Of a stretch of DNA of 32,410 bases, positions 6,489-15,144 are shown piece by piece (the first letter of the stretch is position 1; each line of letters begins with the position of its first letter). A program made the position numbers and the translations under genes. The DNA lies in contig JADLBK010000095.1 of the NCBI GenBank assembly GCA_020847755.1, positions 1 to 32,410 of the forward strand. Reading direction: 5' to 3'. The notes under the pieces are model-generated. The model did not search any database. It had not been told where the DNA came from and saw nothing but the letters and a program-made list of their open reading frames with translations. The stretch is from Flavobacteriales bacterium. Lineage in GTDB: Bacteria; Bacteroidota; Bacteroidia; Flavobacteriales_F; PHOS-HE28.

Positions 6489-8836
6489 TGGCGGCTCAGA
6501 CCGGAACGGGGGACACGATCGACCTGCGGGCCATCTTTCGCAAGCTGGCGGCCAAGTGGTGGTTGTTCCTCATCACGCTCTCGCTGTCCGGCGCGGCTGC
6601 GGTGGCCTATCTGAAGACCACCCCGAAGCAGTTCCTGGTGAGCGCCACCATGCTGATGGGGGAGAAGAGCCGCAACAGCTTCGGGGGCGGGCAGGACGAA
6701 TTCCTCAAGGGGATGTCCTTCCTGCGCAGCGGAGGCGACATCGAGGACCACATCGCGATCCTCACCTCGAGGTCGAATGTGGAGAAGACGCTCAAGCGGC
6801 TTGATTTCGGGATCACCTTCTACGAGGAGCGCCGCTTCCTGAAACAGGAGCGCTACGACTATCCGCCGTTCAAGATCACGCTGGACACGGCCTCCCTGCA
6901 GATCACAGGGGTGCCCATCCACGTCTCGGTGGACCTGGCGGCCGGCACCTACCGGGTGAAGGCCGAGGGCAAGAACGTGCGGCTCTACAACGTCAAGCGC
7001 CAGGAGGTGGTGAGCGAGTTCATGGAGCAGGTGACCATCGACCAGATGGCGAAGGTGGGCGAGCCGTTCGTGGGGGACAAGCTCAGCTTCCACATCGAGT
7101 TCCCCGAGGACAGGCGCTACGATCCCGAGAGCGACTACTACTTCTACATCAACAGCCTGGAAAGCCTCACCAAGCTGTACAAGGGCATCACGTTCGCCGA
7201 GCCGGCGAGCGACAACAGCAACATCGTGCAGCTGAGCGTGGTGGGCGAGGTGGTGAGCAAGGAGCGGAACTACCTGAACAAACTGATGGAGACCTACATC
7301 GAGGGCGAGCTGTACAAGCAGCAGCAGAAGGGTCTGAAGACCATCAACTTCATCGACAACCAGATCGGTACGGTGAGCGACTCGCTGCGGCAGGTGGAGA
7401 GCAGCATGGAGAGCTTCCGGGGCAGCAGCGGCGGCATGATGAGCGCCGGCACCACGAGCGATGCGTTGTTCCAGGAGCGTTCGCGATTGGAGGATGAGCG
7501 CAGCGCCGTGATGCAGAAGCGGCAGTACTGCCAGACCATCCTCAGCAAGCTGCGCAGCGCGGAGGATTTCCGCAACGTGGCGGCCCCCTCCAGCTCAGGC
7601 ATCGACGACCCGGTGCTCAACAACCTGGTGATCCAGCTCACCCAGTTGTACGCCGACCTCGCCGCGCAGAACCTCAGCACGGTCCGAAGCAACCCGACCA
7701 TCATCGCGATGGAGCGGAAGATCCAGAACATCAAGAGCTCGCTGATCGAAACGGCGGAGGGACTCGTGAGCCAGGCCGACATCAGCATCGCGGAACTGAA
7801 CCGGCGCCTGGGCTCGATCAACTACCAGTTCAATCAACTGCCCGAGAACGAGCGTCGCCTGGTGAACATCGAGCGGAAGTTCAAGTTGAGCGACAACCTG
7901 TACAACTACCTGATGGAGAAGCGCGCCGAGGCGGGCATCGCCATCGCGAGCGATCAGGTGGACAAGAGCGTGGTGGACGACGCGCGCATGAGCGGCTTCG
8001 GCCCGGTGGCTCCGGACAAGAAGACCATTTTGGGCGGTGCCCTGATGCTGGGGCTTCTGCTGCCGTTCGGGTTCATCCTGGTCCGCGACTTCCTCAATGA
8101 CCGCATCGAGCACCTGGAGGAGCTCAAGCGCGTGAGCCCGATCCCCGTGCTGGCCACCATACCTGGCGGGAAACGCAAGCGCGTGCTGCCCAGCGAACCC
8201 AAGTCGCTGCTGGCCGAATCGTTCCGCACGGCCCGCATCAACCTGCAATACCTCAATGCCAATGCGGCCCGGCAGGTGATCGGTTTCACATCCAGCACAA
8301 GCGGCGAGGGCAAGACCTTCTGCGCACTGAATCTCGCGAGCGTGATGGCCATGAGCGGACAGCGCACCTTGATCATCGATGCGGACATGCGCCGGCCACG
8401 TCTGGAGGAGACCCTGGAACTGAAGGCCGGACAGGGGCTGAGCAACTACCTGATCGGCGAGTGCCAGCTGAACGACATCATCCGGCGCGGCGACATCGAG
8501 GGTCTTGACGTGATCACCGCGGGTCCGGTGCCCCCGAACCCCCTCGAGCTGGTGGAGGTGCCGCGCATGGCCGAGCTGTTCCAGCAGTTGCGTGGTCGCT
8601 ACGACCAGATCATCGTCGACGCCTCCCCGATGGGGCTGGTGAGCGAGTATGTGATCCTGGCCCGTCACATCGACGTCACGCTCTATGTGGTGCGCCAGAA
8701 CCGCACCCACCGCAAGGCGCTCCGCATCATCAACGAGATGTACGTGGACAAGAAGGTGGGCCGGATCGACCTGTTGCTCAACGACGTGAAGGCCGGCGAG
8801 GGCTACGGCGACGGCTACGGCTACTACACCAAATAG
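6488..8836 (+). CDS. Wzc-like chain-length regulator and BY-kinase
   Basis: The 782-residue inner-membrane protein combines a Wzz domain, a long periplasmic coiled-coil/GNVR region and a cytoplasmic bacterial tyrosine kinase. The first membrane segment is near residues 20-41 (WWLFLITLSLSGAAAVAYL) and the second near 513-533 (GGALMLGLLLPFGFIL). The kinase has Walker A STSGEGKT with Lys609, Walker A' IIDADMRRP with Asp631 and Asp633, and Walker B IIVDASPMG with Asp711. The tail carries a tyrosine cluster (Tyr773, 777, 779, 780), the usual autophosphorylation sites. Such proteins control polymer length and export through cycles of phosphorylation and oligomerisation with Wza. No cognate low-molecular-weight or PHP-type phosphatase is in this window. 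Confidence 0.93.
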   Translation: MAAQTGTGDTIDLRAIFRKLAAKWWLFLITLSLSGAAAVAYLKTTPKQFLVSATMLMGEKSRNSFGGGQDEFLKGMSFLRSGGDIEDHIAILTSRSNVEKTLKRLDFGITFYEERRFLKQERYDYPPFKITLDTASLQITGVPIHVSVDLAAGTYRVKAEGKNVRLYNVKRQEVVSEFMEQVTIDQMAKVGEPFVGDKLSFHIEFPEDRRYDPESDYYFYINSLESLTKLYKGITFAEPASDNSNIVQLSVVGEVVSKERNYLNKLMETYIEGELYKQQQKGLKTINFIDNQIGTVSDSLRQVESSMESFRGSSGGMMSAGTTSDALFQERSRLEDERSAVMQKRQYCQTILSKLRSAEDFRNVAAPSSSGIDDPVLNNLVIQLTQLYADLAAQNLSTVRSNPTIIAMERKIQNIKSSLIETAEGLVSQADISIAELNRRLGSINYQFNQLPENERRLVNIERKFKLSDNLYNYLMEKRAEAGIAIASDQVDKSVVDDARMSGFGPVAPDKKTILGGALMLGLLLPFGFILVRDFLNDRIEHLEELKRVSPIPVLATIPGGKRKRVLPSEPKSLLAESFRTARINLQYLNANAARQVIGFTSSTSGEGKTFCALNLASVMAMSGQRTLIIDADMRRPRLEETLELKAGQGLSNYLIGECQLNDIIRRGDIEGLDVITAGPVPPNPLELVEVPRMAELFQQLRGRYDQIIVDASPMGLVSEYVILARHIDVTLYVVRQNRTHRKALRIINEMYVDKKVGRIDLLLNDVKAGEGYGDGYGYYTK

Positions 8837-8849
8837 GCCCGCCGGACGC

Positions 8850-10169
8850 ATGCTGCGCACCGAGGGGTTCCGCAAATACCTGGGCAACACTTCCTGGCTC
8901 TTCGGTGAGCAGGTGGTGAGGCTGGTGGTGGTGCTGGTCACCGGCATCTATGTGGCCCGTTACCTGGGCGACGCGCTTTTCGGGCAGTTGAACTACGCCA
9001 CGGGCTTCGTGGGCATGTTCTTCGCGCTCAGTGCCATGGGCGTGGACCAGATCATCGTGCGCGACCTGGTGCAACGTCCCGAGCGTCGTGACGAGCTTCT
9101 CGGCACCGCGGCCTTCATCAAGCTCGTGGGCTCGGTGCTGCTGCTCTTGGTGGTCCTGGCCGCCACCTTCATCAAGGACATGGACGGGCTGACGGCGACG
9201 CTCGTGGTGGTCATCGCCGGAGCCGAGCTGCTCCGTCCCTTCAGCGTGATCGAGCACCACTTCATGGCCCGGGTCGATGCGAAAAGCTCCGTCAGGGTAC
9301 AGTTCGCGCAAGTGCTCATCAGCGCCGCGTTCAAGCTCGCCCTCATCGCCCTGCGTGCACCGCTGATCTGGTTCGCCTGGGTCTACGTGCTGGAGACCTT
9401 CGTGCTCGCCGCTGGATATTCCCTGGCCCTTGCACGGGATGGAGGAAGCTGGAGGACCTGGACCGTTTCCCGTTCCACCTTGCGGTATCTGGTGAACGAG
9501 AGCTGGCCCATGCTGGTGTACGGGGTGGCGCTGTACATCCAGGCCAAGATCGACCAGGTGATGATCGGTGACATGCTCGCCTCCACCTTGGGGCAGGAGG
9601 CCGCCTACGCCGAGGTGGGCCAATACTCCGTGGCGCTCAAGATGATCGAGGCCATGGGCTTCCTGCCGGTGATCGTGCAGAAGAGCCTGGCGCCCGCCAT
9701 CACCCGGGCGAAGCTGCAGGACCCGGCATTGTATGCGGACAGGCTGCTGAACCAGTACCGGCTGATGTTCCTGATGTTCCTGCTGACCTCCGTGCCCCTG
9801 TACTTCCTGGCCAAGCCGCTTATCGTGTGGCTGTACGGAGAGGCCTTCGCACCGGCGGGCGCCCTGTTGTCGCTCTTCGCCATCCGACTGTTCTTCACCA
9901 ACATGGGCGTGGCGAAGGCGAGCTTCATCACCAACGAGGGGCTGTTCCGTTACTCGCTTCTCACCGCGGTGGTGGGTGCCGGGCTCAACATCGCCATCAA
10001 CTATTTCCTGATCCCCCCGTTCAAGTCCATCGGCGCGATCTGGGCCACGATCGGTTCGTTCCTCGTCAGCATCGTCCTTTTGGACCTGCTGTTCCCCCGC
10101 ACGCGGGTGAATTTGCGCTGGATGGTGCATGGCATGGCCACGTTCTGGCGGTTCCACCGCGCCACCTGA
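8850..10169 (+). CDS. Wzx-type polysaccharide flippase
   Basis: The 439-residue polytopic membrane protein has about 12 to 14 hydrophobic segments and the MOP/MATE-family N-terminus (NTSWLFGEQVVRLVVVLVTGIYVARYLG, with the LG...FG spacing typical of O-antigen flippases). It would move the undecaprenyl-linked repeat unit across the inner membrane. It begins 13 nt after the kinase stop and is followed after 4 nt by a transferase gene, in the same operon. Substrate specificity cannot be read from sequence. Confidence 0.9.
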   Translation: MLRTEGFRKYLGNTSWLFGEQVVRLVVVLVTGIYVARYLGDALFGQLNYATGFVGMFFALSAMGVDQIIVRDLVQRPERRDELLGTAAFIKLVGSVLLLLVVLAATFIKDMDGLTATLVVVIAGAELLRPFSVIEHHFMARVDAKSSVRVQFAQVLISAAFKLALIALRAPLIWFAWVYVLETFVLAAGYSLALARDGGSWRTWTVSRSTLRYLVNESWPMLVYGVALYIQAKIDQVMIGDMLASTLGQEAAYAEVGQYSVALKMIEAMGFLPVIVQKSLAPAITRAKLQDPALYADRLLNQYRLMFLMFLLTSVPLYFLAKPLIVWLYGEAFAPAGALLSLFAIRLFFTNMGVAKASFITNEGLFRYSLLTAVVGAGLNIAINYFLIPPFKSIGAIWATIGSFLVSIVLLDLLFPRTRVNLRWMVHGMATFWRFHRAT

Positions 10170-10173
10170 GCCC

Positions 10174-11421
10174 ATGGACCGGCATCTCGTACCCGTACGC
10201 CCAACGCTCTTCGCCGAGCGCTCGTGCCCGCACTGTGGGGCGGGTGCGCCGGAGGCATTGGGCGTGGTGGTGCCCGGGGTGCACGTGCTGGGCGACTATC
10301 GCTGCCGGTCCTGCGGCTACGCCTTCCTGCACGACCTGCCCGTGGGCTTCGCGGTGGACCACGACGTGGCCATCGGTCGGGAGGACGGAGCGCTCCACGA
10401 TACCAAGCAGGCCGAGGGCTGGGTGTGGGGCCCGCTGCTGGAGGGCTTCAGGAACCCTTCGGACCGGGAGGTGCGCGTCGAACGCCGCGTGCTTCGTCCC
10501 GCCAAACGCGTGGTGATCCTGAACACCCTGGATTTCCTGTACGGCCATGTGCTGCTCAAGCTCTGGAACGCGCAGTACTACCTCGACGAGCACAAGGACC
10601 TCGGTCTGGTGCTGATCCTGCCGAAGAGCTTTGCCTGGATGGTGCCCGAGGGCACCGCTGAGGTGTGGGAGGTGGACCTGCGGCTGGGCGAGGCCCATGG
10701 TTGGTACCGGTCCATCGATCGGTTCGTGCAGGAGCGCCTGGGCGAGTACGACGAGGTGTACTTCGGCAAGGGCTATGCCCATCCGGACAAGAGCACGATC
10801 GACATCCGTCGGTTCTGCGGTGTGGAGCCCTTCGACCTGGAACGGTTCGACACGGCGCCGCGCCACATCACCTTCGTGCTGCGCGATGACCGGCTCTGGT
10901 ATCGGTCGCGGATGATGCGCTTCGCGCACCGGGTGTTCCGTCGCCTGGGCCTGCAAGGCCTTCTCGGAACGCTCTTCATCGCGGACCAGGAGCGCCTCGC
11001 GCGCGCCACCCTGCGCCGCATCCGCAGGCGCTACCCGGATGCCCAGGCCACGTTCGTGGGTCTGGGGGATGCCGGTGCCGAGCGCGACGGGGTCAAGGAC
11101 CTGCGCACCCGCAGGATGAGCGTCGAGGTGGAGCTGGCCTGGTGCCGGGCCTACGCGGCGAGCCAGTTCGTGATCGGTGTCCACGGCTCGAACATGCTGC
11201 TGCCCACGGCGCTGGCCGGTGGCTGCATCGAGGTGCTTCCCTACGACCGCTACCGGAACATCGTTCAGGATGTGGCGGTGCGGCAGCGCGACGTGATGCA
11301 GCTCTTCCTCTACCGCTTCGTGGACGAGTACGCGTCGCCGGCGGCCGTGGCGCGTCACGCGATCTCCATGTTCGCGGACCACCGGGTCTTCCACCGCAAC
11401 AACCGCATCAACATCTACTGA
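10174..11421 (+). CDS. Glycosyltransferase-like protein (GT61-like) with N-terminal zinc ribbon
   Basis: The 415-residue product starts at 10174, 4 nt after the flippase stop; an in-frame ATG at 10129 would overlap that gene by 41 nt. Residues 18-47 hold a four-cysteine ribbon (CPHC at 18-21, CRSC at 44-47). The C-terminal half contains FVIGVHGSNMLLPTALAGG with His337, followed by an IEVLPY block. That pattern resembles the His-Gly-Ala/Ser nucleotide-sugar site of GT61-type and related GT-B transferases. A Cys/His ribbon on such a protein is unusual. A role in assembling the repeat unit is inferred from context; the exact family is uncertain and the enzyme could also be a methyl- or pyruvyltransferase-like protein. 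Confidence 0.6.
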   Translation: MDRHLVPVRPTLFAERSCPHCGAGAPEALGVVVPGVHVLGDYRCRSCGYAFLHDLPVGFAVDHDVAIGREDGALHDTKQAEGWVWGPLLEGFRNPSDREVRVERRVLRPAKRVVILNTLDFLYGHVLLKLWNAQYYLDEHKDLGLVLILPKSFAWMVPEGTAEVWEVDLRLGEAHGWYRSIDRFVQERLGEYDEVYFGKGYAHPDKSTIDIRRFCGVEPFDLERFDTAPRHITFVLRDDRLWYRSRMMRFAHRVFRRLGLQGLLGTLFIADQERLARATLRRIRRRYPDAQATFVGLGDAGAERDGVKDLRTRRMSVEVELAWCRAYAASQFVIGVHGSNMLLPTALAGGCIEVLPYDRYRNIVQDVAVRQRDVMQLFLYRFVDEYASPAAVARHAISMFADHRVFHRNNRINIY

Positions 11422-11426
11422 CCGCG

Positions 11427-12419
11427 ATGCCCGAACCGCAACAGGCCCCGCCGCTCACCACGCCGGTGCTGCTCATCGCCTTCAACAGGATCGCGCCCAC
11501 GCGCCAGGTGTTCAACGCCATCCGGGCGGCGCGCCCCACGAAGCTGTACCTCGCCTGTGATGGACCCAGGAACCCGGAGGAGGCGTTGCGGTGCGAGGAG
11601 GTGCGTGCGCTTGCCCGCGAAGTGGACTGGCCCTGCGAGCTGCATACGCGGTTCAACGAGCGCAACCTGGGTCTGCGCAAAGGGGTGAGCAGCGCGATCG
11701 CCTGGTTCTTCGAGCACGAGCCGGAGGGCATCGTGCTGGAGGACGACACCCTGCCGGTGCCCACCTTCTTCCGGTTCTGCCAGGAGCTGCTGGAGCGTTA
11801 CCGCCATGATGAGCGCGTGTGGGTGATCATGGGCAACAACCTGATGGACGACTGGCCGGGCGGCACGGACGGGTCCTACTATTACAGCGCGCATGGATAC
11901 GGGGCCCCTTGGGGCTGGGCCAGCTGGCGTCGCACATGGTCCCACTACGACGTGGACATGGGGCAGTGGCCCGCCCTGAAGCAAAGCCCGTTGCTGAAGG
12001 ACTTCTTCCTGGACCGCCGCGAGGAGGAGGACGTGCACAGCATGTTCGATTACGTGCACTGCGGGCGGATGAACTCGTGGTCCTACCAGCTTGACATCAC
12101 GCGGGTGATGAACCACGGCCTCAACATCCTGCCTGCCGTGAACCTGATCCGCAACATCGGGTTCGGTGCGGACGGCACGCACACGGTGGATCTTTCGGAC
12201 CCGCGGAACAAGGACACCGCTCGCGACATCGTCTTTCCGTTGCAGCACCCCCGGTTCATGATGCTGGACGCCCGACGCGACAGGGCGTACTTCCGGCGCT
12301 TCATCGGCAGCACGCCGTCCTACCGGTTCAAACGGTCGTTGAAGGCCCTGCTCGGCGGTCCCGATGGCGCCTTGCTCAAGTCCCTCTCGTCCATCAAGGC
12401 TAAGTTAGGCGGGCGATAG
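11427..12419 (+). CDS. GT-A fold glycosyltransferase
   Basis: The 330-residue product starts at 11427, 5 nt after the previous stop. The N-terminus TPVLLIAFNRIAPTRQVFNAIRAARPTKLYLACDGPR is a nucleotide-diphospho-sugar transferase start. A metal-binding acidic motif VLEDDTLP (Glu105, Asp106, Asp107) is followed by YYYSAHGYGAPWGWASWRRTW, typical of a Bacteroidota family annotated as glycosyltransferase or GNT-I-like. No membrane segment is present, so it would act on the cytoplasmic face of the inner membrane on the lipid-linked intermediate. The sugar donor is unknown. Confidence 0.82.
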   Translation: MPEPQQAPPLTTPVLLIAFNRIAPTRQVFNAIRAARPTKLYLACDGPRNPEEALRCEEVRALAREVDWPCELHTRFNERNLGLRKGVSSAIAWFFEHEPEGIVLEDDTLPVPTFFRFCQELLERYRHDERVWVIMGNNLMDDWPGGTDGSYYYSAHGYGAPWGWASWRRTWSHYDVDMGQWPALKQSPLLKDFFLDRREEEDVHSMFDYVHCGRMNSWSYQLDITRVMNHGLNILPAVNLIRNIGFGADGTHTVDLSDPRNKDTARDIVFPLQHPRFMMLDARRDRAYFRRFIGSTPSYRFKRSLKALLGGPDGALLKSLSSIKAKLGGR

Positions 12420-12430
12420 GCCAACGCCGG

Positions 12431-13729
12431 ATGATCCGCAAACGCGACCTGGTCGACCTGCTGTTCCTGATCGGCTTCGCCGTGTACGGGTTCGGCAGCT
12501 ACATCGGCATGAAGCAGGGCCTCTCCAAGGGCCTGATCGTGTCCAACCTGCCGTTCCTGGCCATCGTGGTGTTCTATCTCATCGACGCGGTGTATCGGCA
12601 GCGCGTGCGCTACATGCTGACGGGCACCTACTGGCTGTGCCTGCTGTACATCGTCACCCTGGCCGTGTCCATGCTGGTGGGTCTCCGAGGCGGCATCCCC
12701 GGCCTCAACGCGGGCAACGTGCTCCTGTCCATCCTGCTCTTCACGGTGCCTTTCCATGCCGCGGTGGTGGTCCAGTTCTACCATCGGGACGATGACGGCT
12801 TCGACTTCTCGATGCTGCTGCTGCGTTCGCTGGGCCTGCTCATCCTCATCAACATCCTGGGATACGCCGCCGGCATCCGCTCCTTCGGCCACAGCTTCGA
12901 GGGCCGGGCGAACTTCCCCTTCATCCGCGGCATCTACACGGGCGCCCACGTGCTCTCGGTGATCACGTTGATGATGCTGTTCCAGTTGCGCGACCTTTCC
13001 CGTCGCCCGGTGACGGTGGCGCTGGTCATCGGCGCCATCCTGCTCAACCTGGCGATGATGGTGAGCATCAACAGCCGGCTATCCCTGATGATCTTCCTGC
13101 TGCTCGCTGTGCTCTTCCTCACACGGGCCATCAAGGTGGCGCGCGGCCTGTACACCATCTCCCTCTTCACGATGCCGTTGTTGTTGAGCTTCTCCCTGCT
13201 GGTGTACCAGGTGCTCAGTCTGCCCTTCTTTCAGGCGATCCTGCAGCGCGTGAGCAAGGAGGACGTGACCACCTTCAACGGGCGCAGCTACATCTGGAAC
13301 GCGGTGGCGGATTGGGCGTGGAGCGACCGCACGGGCCTGCTGTTCGGCAACGGATACAAGGGGCACTACAAGCTGCACCTGCTCGATCTCGTGGCCAGGC
13401 TCTGGGGCGAGAAGCATGCCTACAACCTTCATTCCCACAGCACATTCACGGAAGTGGTGGTGGGGCAGGGCATCTTCGGTGTGGTGTTGCTGTACATCAT
13501 CCTGTGGAGAGGATTCAAGCACTACCGGCGGGAGTACCTGATGCGGACGGACCAGGCGCCGATCTTCGCCGGGCTGGTGTACATCCTCTTCATCTGGCAG
13601 ATCGACATCTTCTGCTACGGCGTGGACATCGGGCATGCGATCCTCTTCTGCATGATGGCACCGCTGGCGCTCCGCCCCGACGCGATCACCCGCCGGACAC
13701 GATCATTGGAAGGCGCATGGATGGACTGA
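12431..13729 (+). CDS. Wzy-like polysaccharide polymerase / O-antigen ligase family protein
   Basis: The 432-residue protein has roughly 10 to 12 membrane segments and a longer extracytoplasmic loop near residues 270-335, with GRSYIWNAVADWA and HSHSTFTEVVVGQGIFG. These match the Wzy_C / O-antigen ligase family, whose conserved loop binds the lipid-linked donor. In this cluster, between transferases and with a flippase nearby, polymerase is more likely than ligase. The last 13 nt overlap the next gene. Confidence 0.85.
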   Translation: MIRKRDLVDLLFLIGFAVYGFGSYIGMKQGLSKGLIVSNLPFLAIVVFYLIDAVYRQRVRYMLTGTYWLCLLYIVTLAVSMLVGLRGGIPGLNAGNVLLSILLFTVPFHAAVVVQFYHRDDDGFDFSMLLLRSLGLLILINILGYAAGIRSFGHSFEGRANFPFIRGIYTGAHVLSVITLMMLFQLRDLSRRPVTVALVIGAILLNLAMMVSINSRLSLMIFLLLAVLFLTRAIKVARGLYTISLFTMPLLLSFSLLVYQVLSLPFFQAILQRVSKEDVTTFNGRSYIWNAVADWAWSDRTGLLFGNGYKGHYKLHLLDLVARLWGEKHAYNLHSHSTFTEVVVGQGIFGVVLLYIILWRGFKHYRREYLMRTDQAPIFAGLVYILFIWQIDIFCYGVDIGHAILFCMMAPLALRPDAITRRTRSLEGAWMD

Positions 13730-14556
13730 ACGCACCCTTGGAAGGCGGTCGCCGGGTCCGGGGCGAGGCCGCAGGCCGGCCTGGAACACCCCTTGTGAGC
13801 ATCGTCACGGTGGTGTACAACGGAGCGGCCACCCTGGAGCGCACGATCAAGAGCGTCCTTGAACAGCGCCATCCGGCCATCGAACACATCATCGTCGACG
13901 GTGGAAGCACGGACGGGACGCTCGACCTGTTGCGGCGCTACGAGGACCGGCTGGCCTACTGGGTGAGCGCGAAGGACCGTGGCATCTACGACGCCATGAA
14001 CAAGGGCGTGGCGCTGTGCACCGGCGATTGGGTGGGTCTGATCAACGCGGACGACTGGTACGCCGCCGATGCGGTGGAACAGGTGGTGGCGGCCGTGAAG
14101 GACCGCGACGACATCAACATCGTGCACGGTGACATCCTGATCCACTACCCGGGCGGGGTCAGCAAGGTGAAGCATGCACGCGTGAACGGATTCCTGCTGA
14201 AGCACTGGGAGATGGTGCTGAACCACCCCACCTTCTTCGTGCGGCGCAGCTACTATGCGGGCCGGCCCTTCGATGCGGAGCTTCGTGTGAGCGGTGACCA
14301 TCAATGGACCCTGCGCGCGTGGATGGAGGACCCCCGGCAGTTCGTGTATCTGCCCCGCGTGCTGGCCCACTTCACCGCGGGCGGCGCCAGCATGACGATC
14401 CCGTTGCGGAAGGTGCTGCATGAGGGTGCGCGCGTGAGCCGGTCGGTGGGCATGGGCCCGTTGGGCGTGTTCACCGGACAGGTGGTGCGCACCGCGCTGT
14501 ACGTCCCCCAGGTCCTGAAGCTGAAGCTCAACCAGTACCTTGGCCGGCGTCGTTGA
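13717..14556 (+). CDS. Family 2 glycosyltransferase
   Basis: The 279-residue GT-A enzyme starts at the ATG at 13717, overlapping the polymerase gene by 13 nt. Typical GT2 signatures are VSIVTVVYNGAATLERTIKSV, the IIVDGGSTDGT motif with Asp61, SAKDRGIYDAMNKG, and the metal-binding NADDW with Asp112 and Asp113. SGDHQWTLRAWM later in the chain fits the acceptor-side region of WcaA/WbbL-like enzymes. It probably adds one sugar to the lipid-linked repeat unit at the cytoplasmic face. Donor and linkage cannot be read. Confidence 0.9.
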   Translation: MDGLNAPLEGGRRVRGEAAGRPGTPLVSIVTVVYNGAATLERTIKSVLEQRHPAIEHIIVDGGSTDGTLDLLRRYEDRLAYWVSAKDRGIYDAMNKGVALCTGDWVGLINADDWYAADAVEQVVAAVKDRDDINIVHGDILIHYPGGVSKVKHARVNGFLLKHWEMVLNHPTFFVRRSYYAGRPFDAELRVSGDHQWTLRAWMEDPRQFVYLPRVLAHFTAGGASMTIPLRKVLHEGARVSRSVGMGPLGVFTGQVVRTALYVPQVLKLKLNQYLGRRR

Positions 14557-14563
14557 GCACGCC

Positions 14564-15076
14564 ATGGCCAGCATGTGGAACATCGCCCAGGACTGGGCGG
14601 CCAACCGGGGCAATCCGAAGGGACGGCTGGTGATGTTGCTGTACCGCACGGCGCACCTGCTGCGGCAGAGCACGATCACCTTCCTTCTGTTCCTCCCGTA
14701 CTTCCTGCTCTACAGGCTCCTGGTCGAGTGGGTGCTCTGCATCGAACTGCCTTGGAAGACGCGTATCGGTCCGGGGTTCCGGATCGATCACGGCCAGGCG
14801 CTCGTGGTGAACGACCACACGGTGTTCGGTGCGGGCTGCACGGTGCGCAACAGCACCACCATCGGCAACAAGCGCCTCCCTGACGGCACCTACAGTGCCA
14901 GCCCGCGCTTCGGGGACCGCGTGGACATCGGTGCGAACGCTGTCATCATCGGACCCATCACCGTGGGTGATGATGCGGCGATCGGGGCCGGGGCCGTGGT
15001 GGTGAAGGATGTGCCCGCCGGGTACATCGCCGTGGGCAATCCGGCGCGCATCCTGCCGCGCCGCCGTCCCGCCTGA
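14564..15076 (+). CDS. Left-handed beta-helix (hexapeptide) O-acetyltransferase, CysE/WcaB-like
   Basis: The 170-residue product starts at ATG 14564, 7 nt after the previous stop; a TTG start at 14540 would overlap that gene. An N-terminal hydrophobic helix (ITFLLFLPYFLLYRLLVEWVL) precedes a hexapeptide-repeat domain: IGPGFRIDHGQALVVNDHTVFGAG, then DIGANAVIIGPITVGDDAAIGAGAVVV, then the usual closing VGNPARI. The serine acetyltransferase-like His in RIDHG is conserved. In a polysaccharide operon this is most likely a sugar O-acetyltransferase and not the cysteine-biosynthesis enzyme. It is the last gene before a strong hairpin terminator. Confidence 0.85.
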   Translation: MASMWNIAQDWAANRGNPKGRLVMLLYRTAHLLRQSTITFLLFLPYFLLYRLLVEWVLCIELPWKTRIGPGFRIDHGQALVVNDHTVFGAGCTVRNSTTIGNKRLPDGTYSASPRFGDRVDIGANAVIIGPITVGDDAAIGAGAVVVKDVPAGYIAVGNPARILPRRRPA

Positions 15077-15078
15077 AC

Positions 15079-15113
15079 GCCCGACCCCCGGTCCGATGGA
15101 CCAGGGGCCGGGC
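15079..15113. terminator. Hairpin terminator between convergent genes
   Basis: A 16-bp stem with two mismatches (15079-15094 with 15098-15113) and a GAT loop lies 2 nt after the acetyltransferase stop and 31 nt from the stop of the convergent gene. It is very GC-rich and has only a weak T-rich tail (TTGGTGT). Confidence 0.65.
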
Positions 15114-15144
15114 TTGGTGTATGGCGGGGATGCCATTGATGGCG

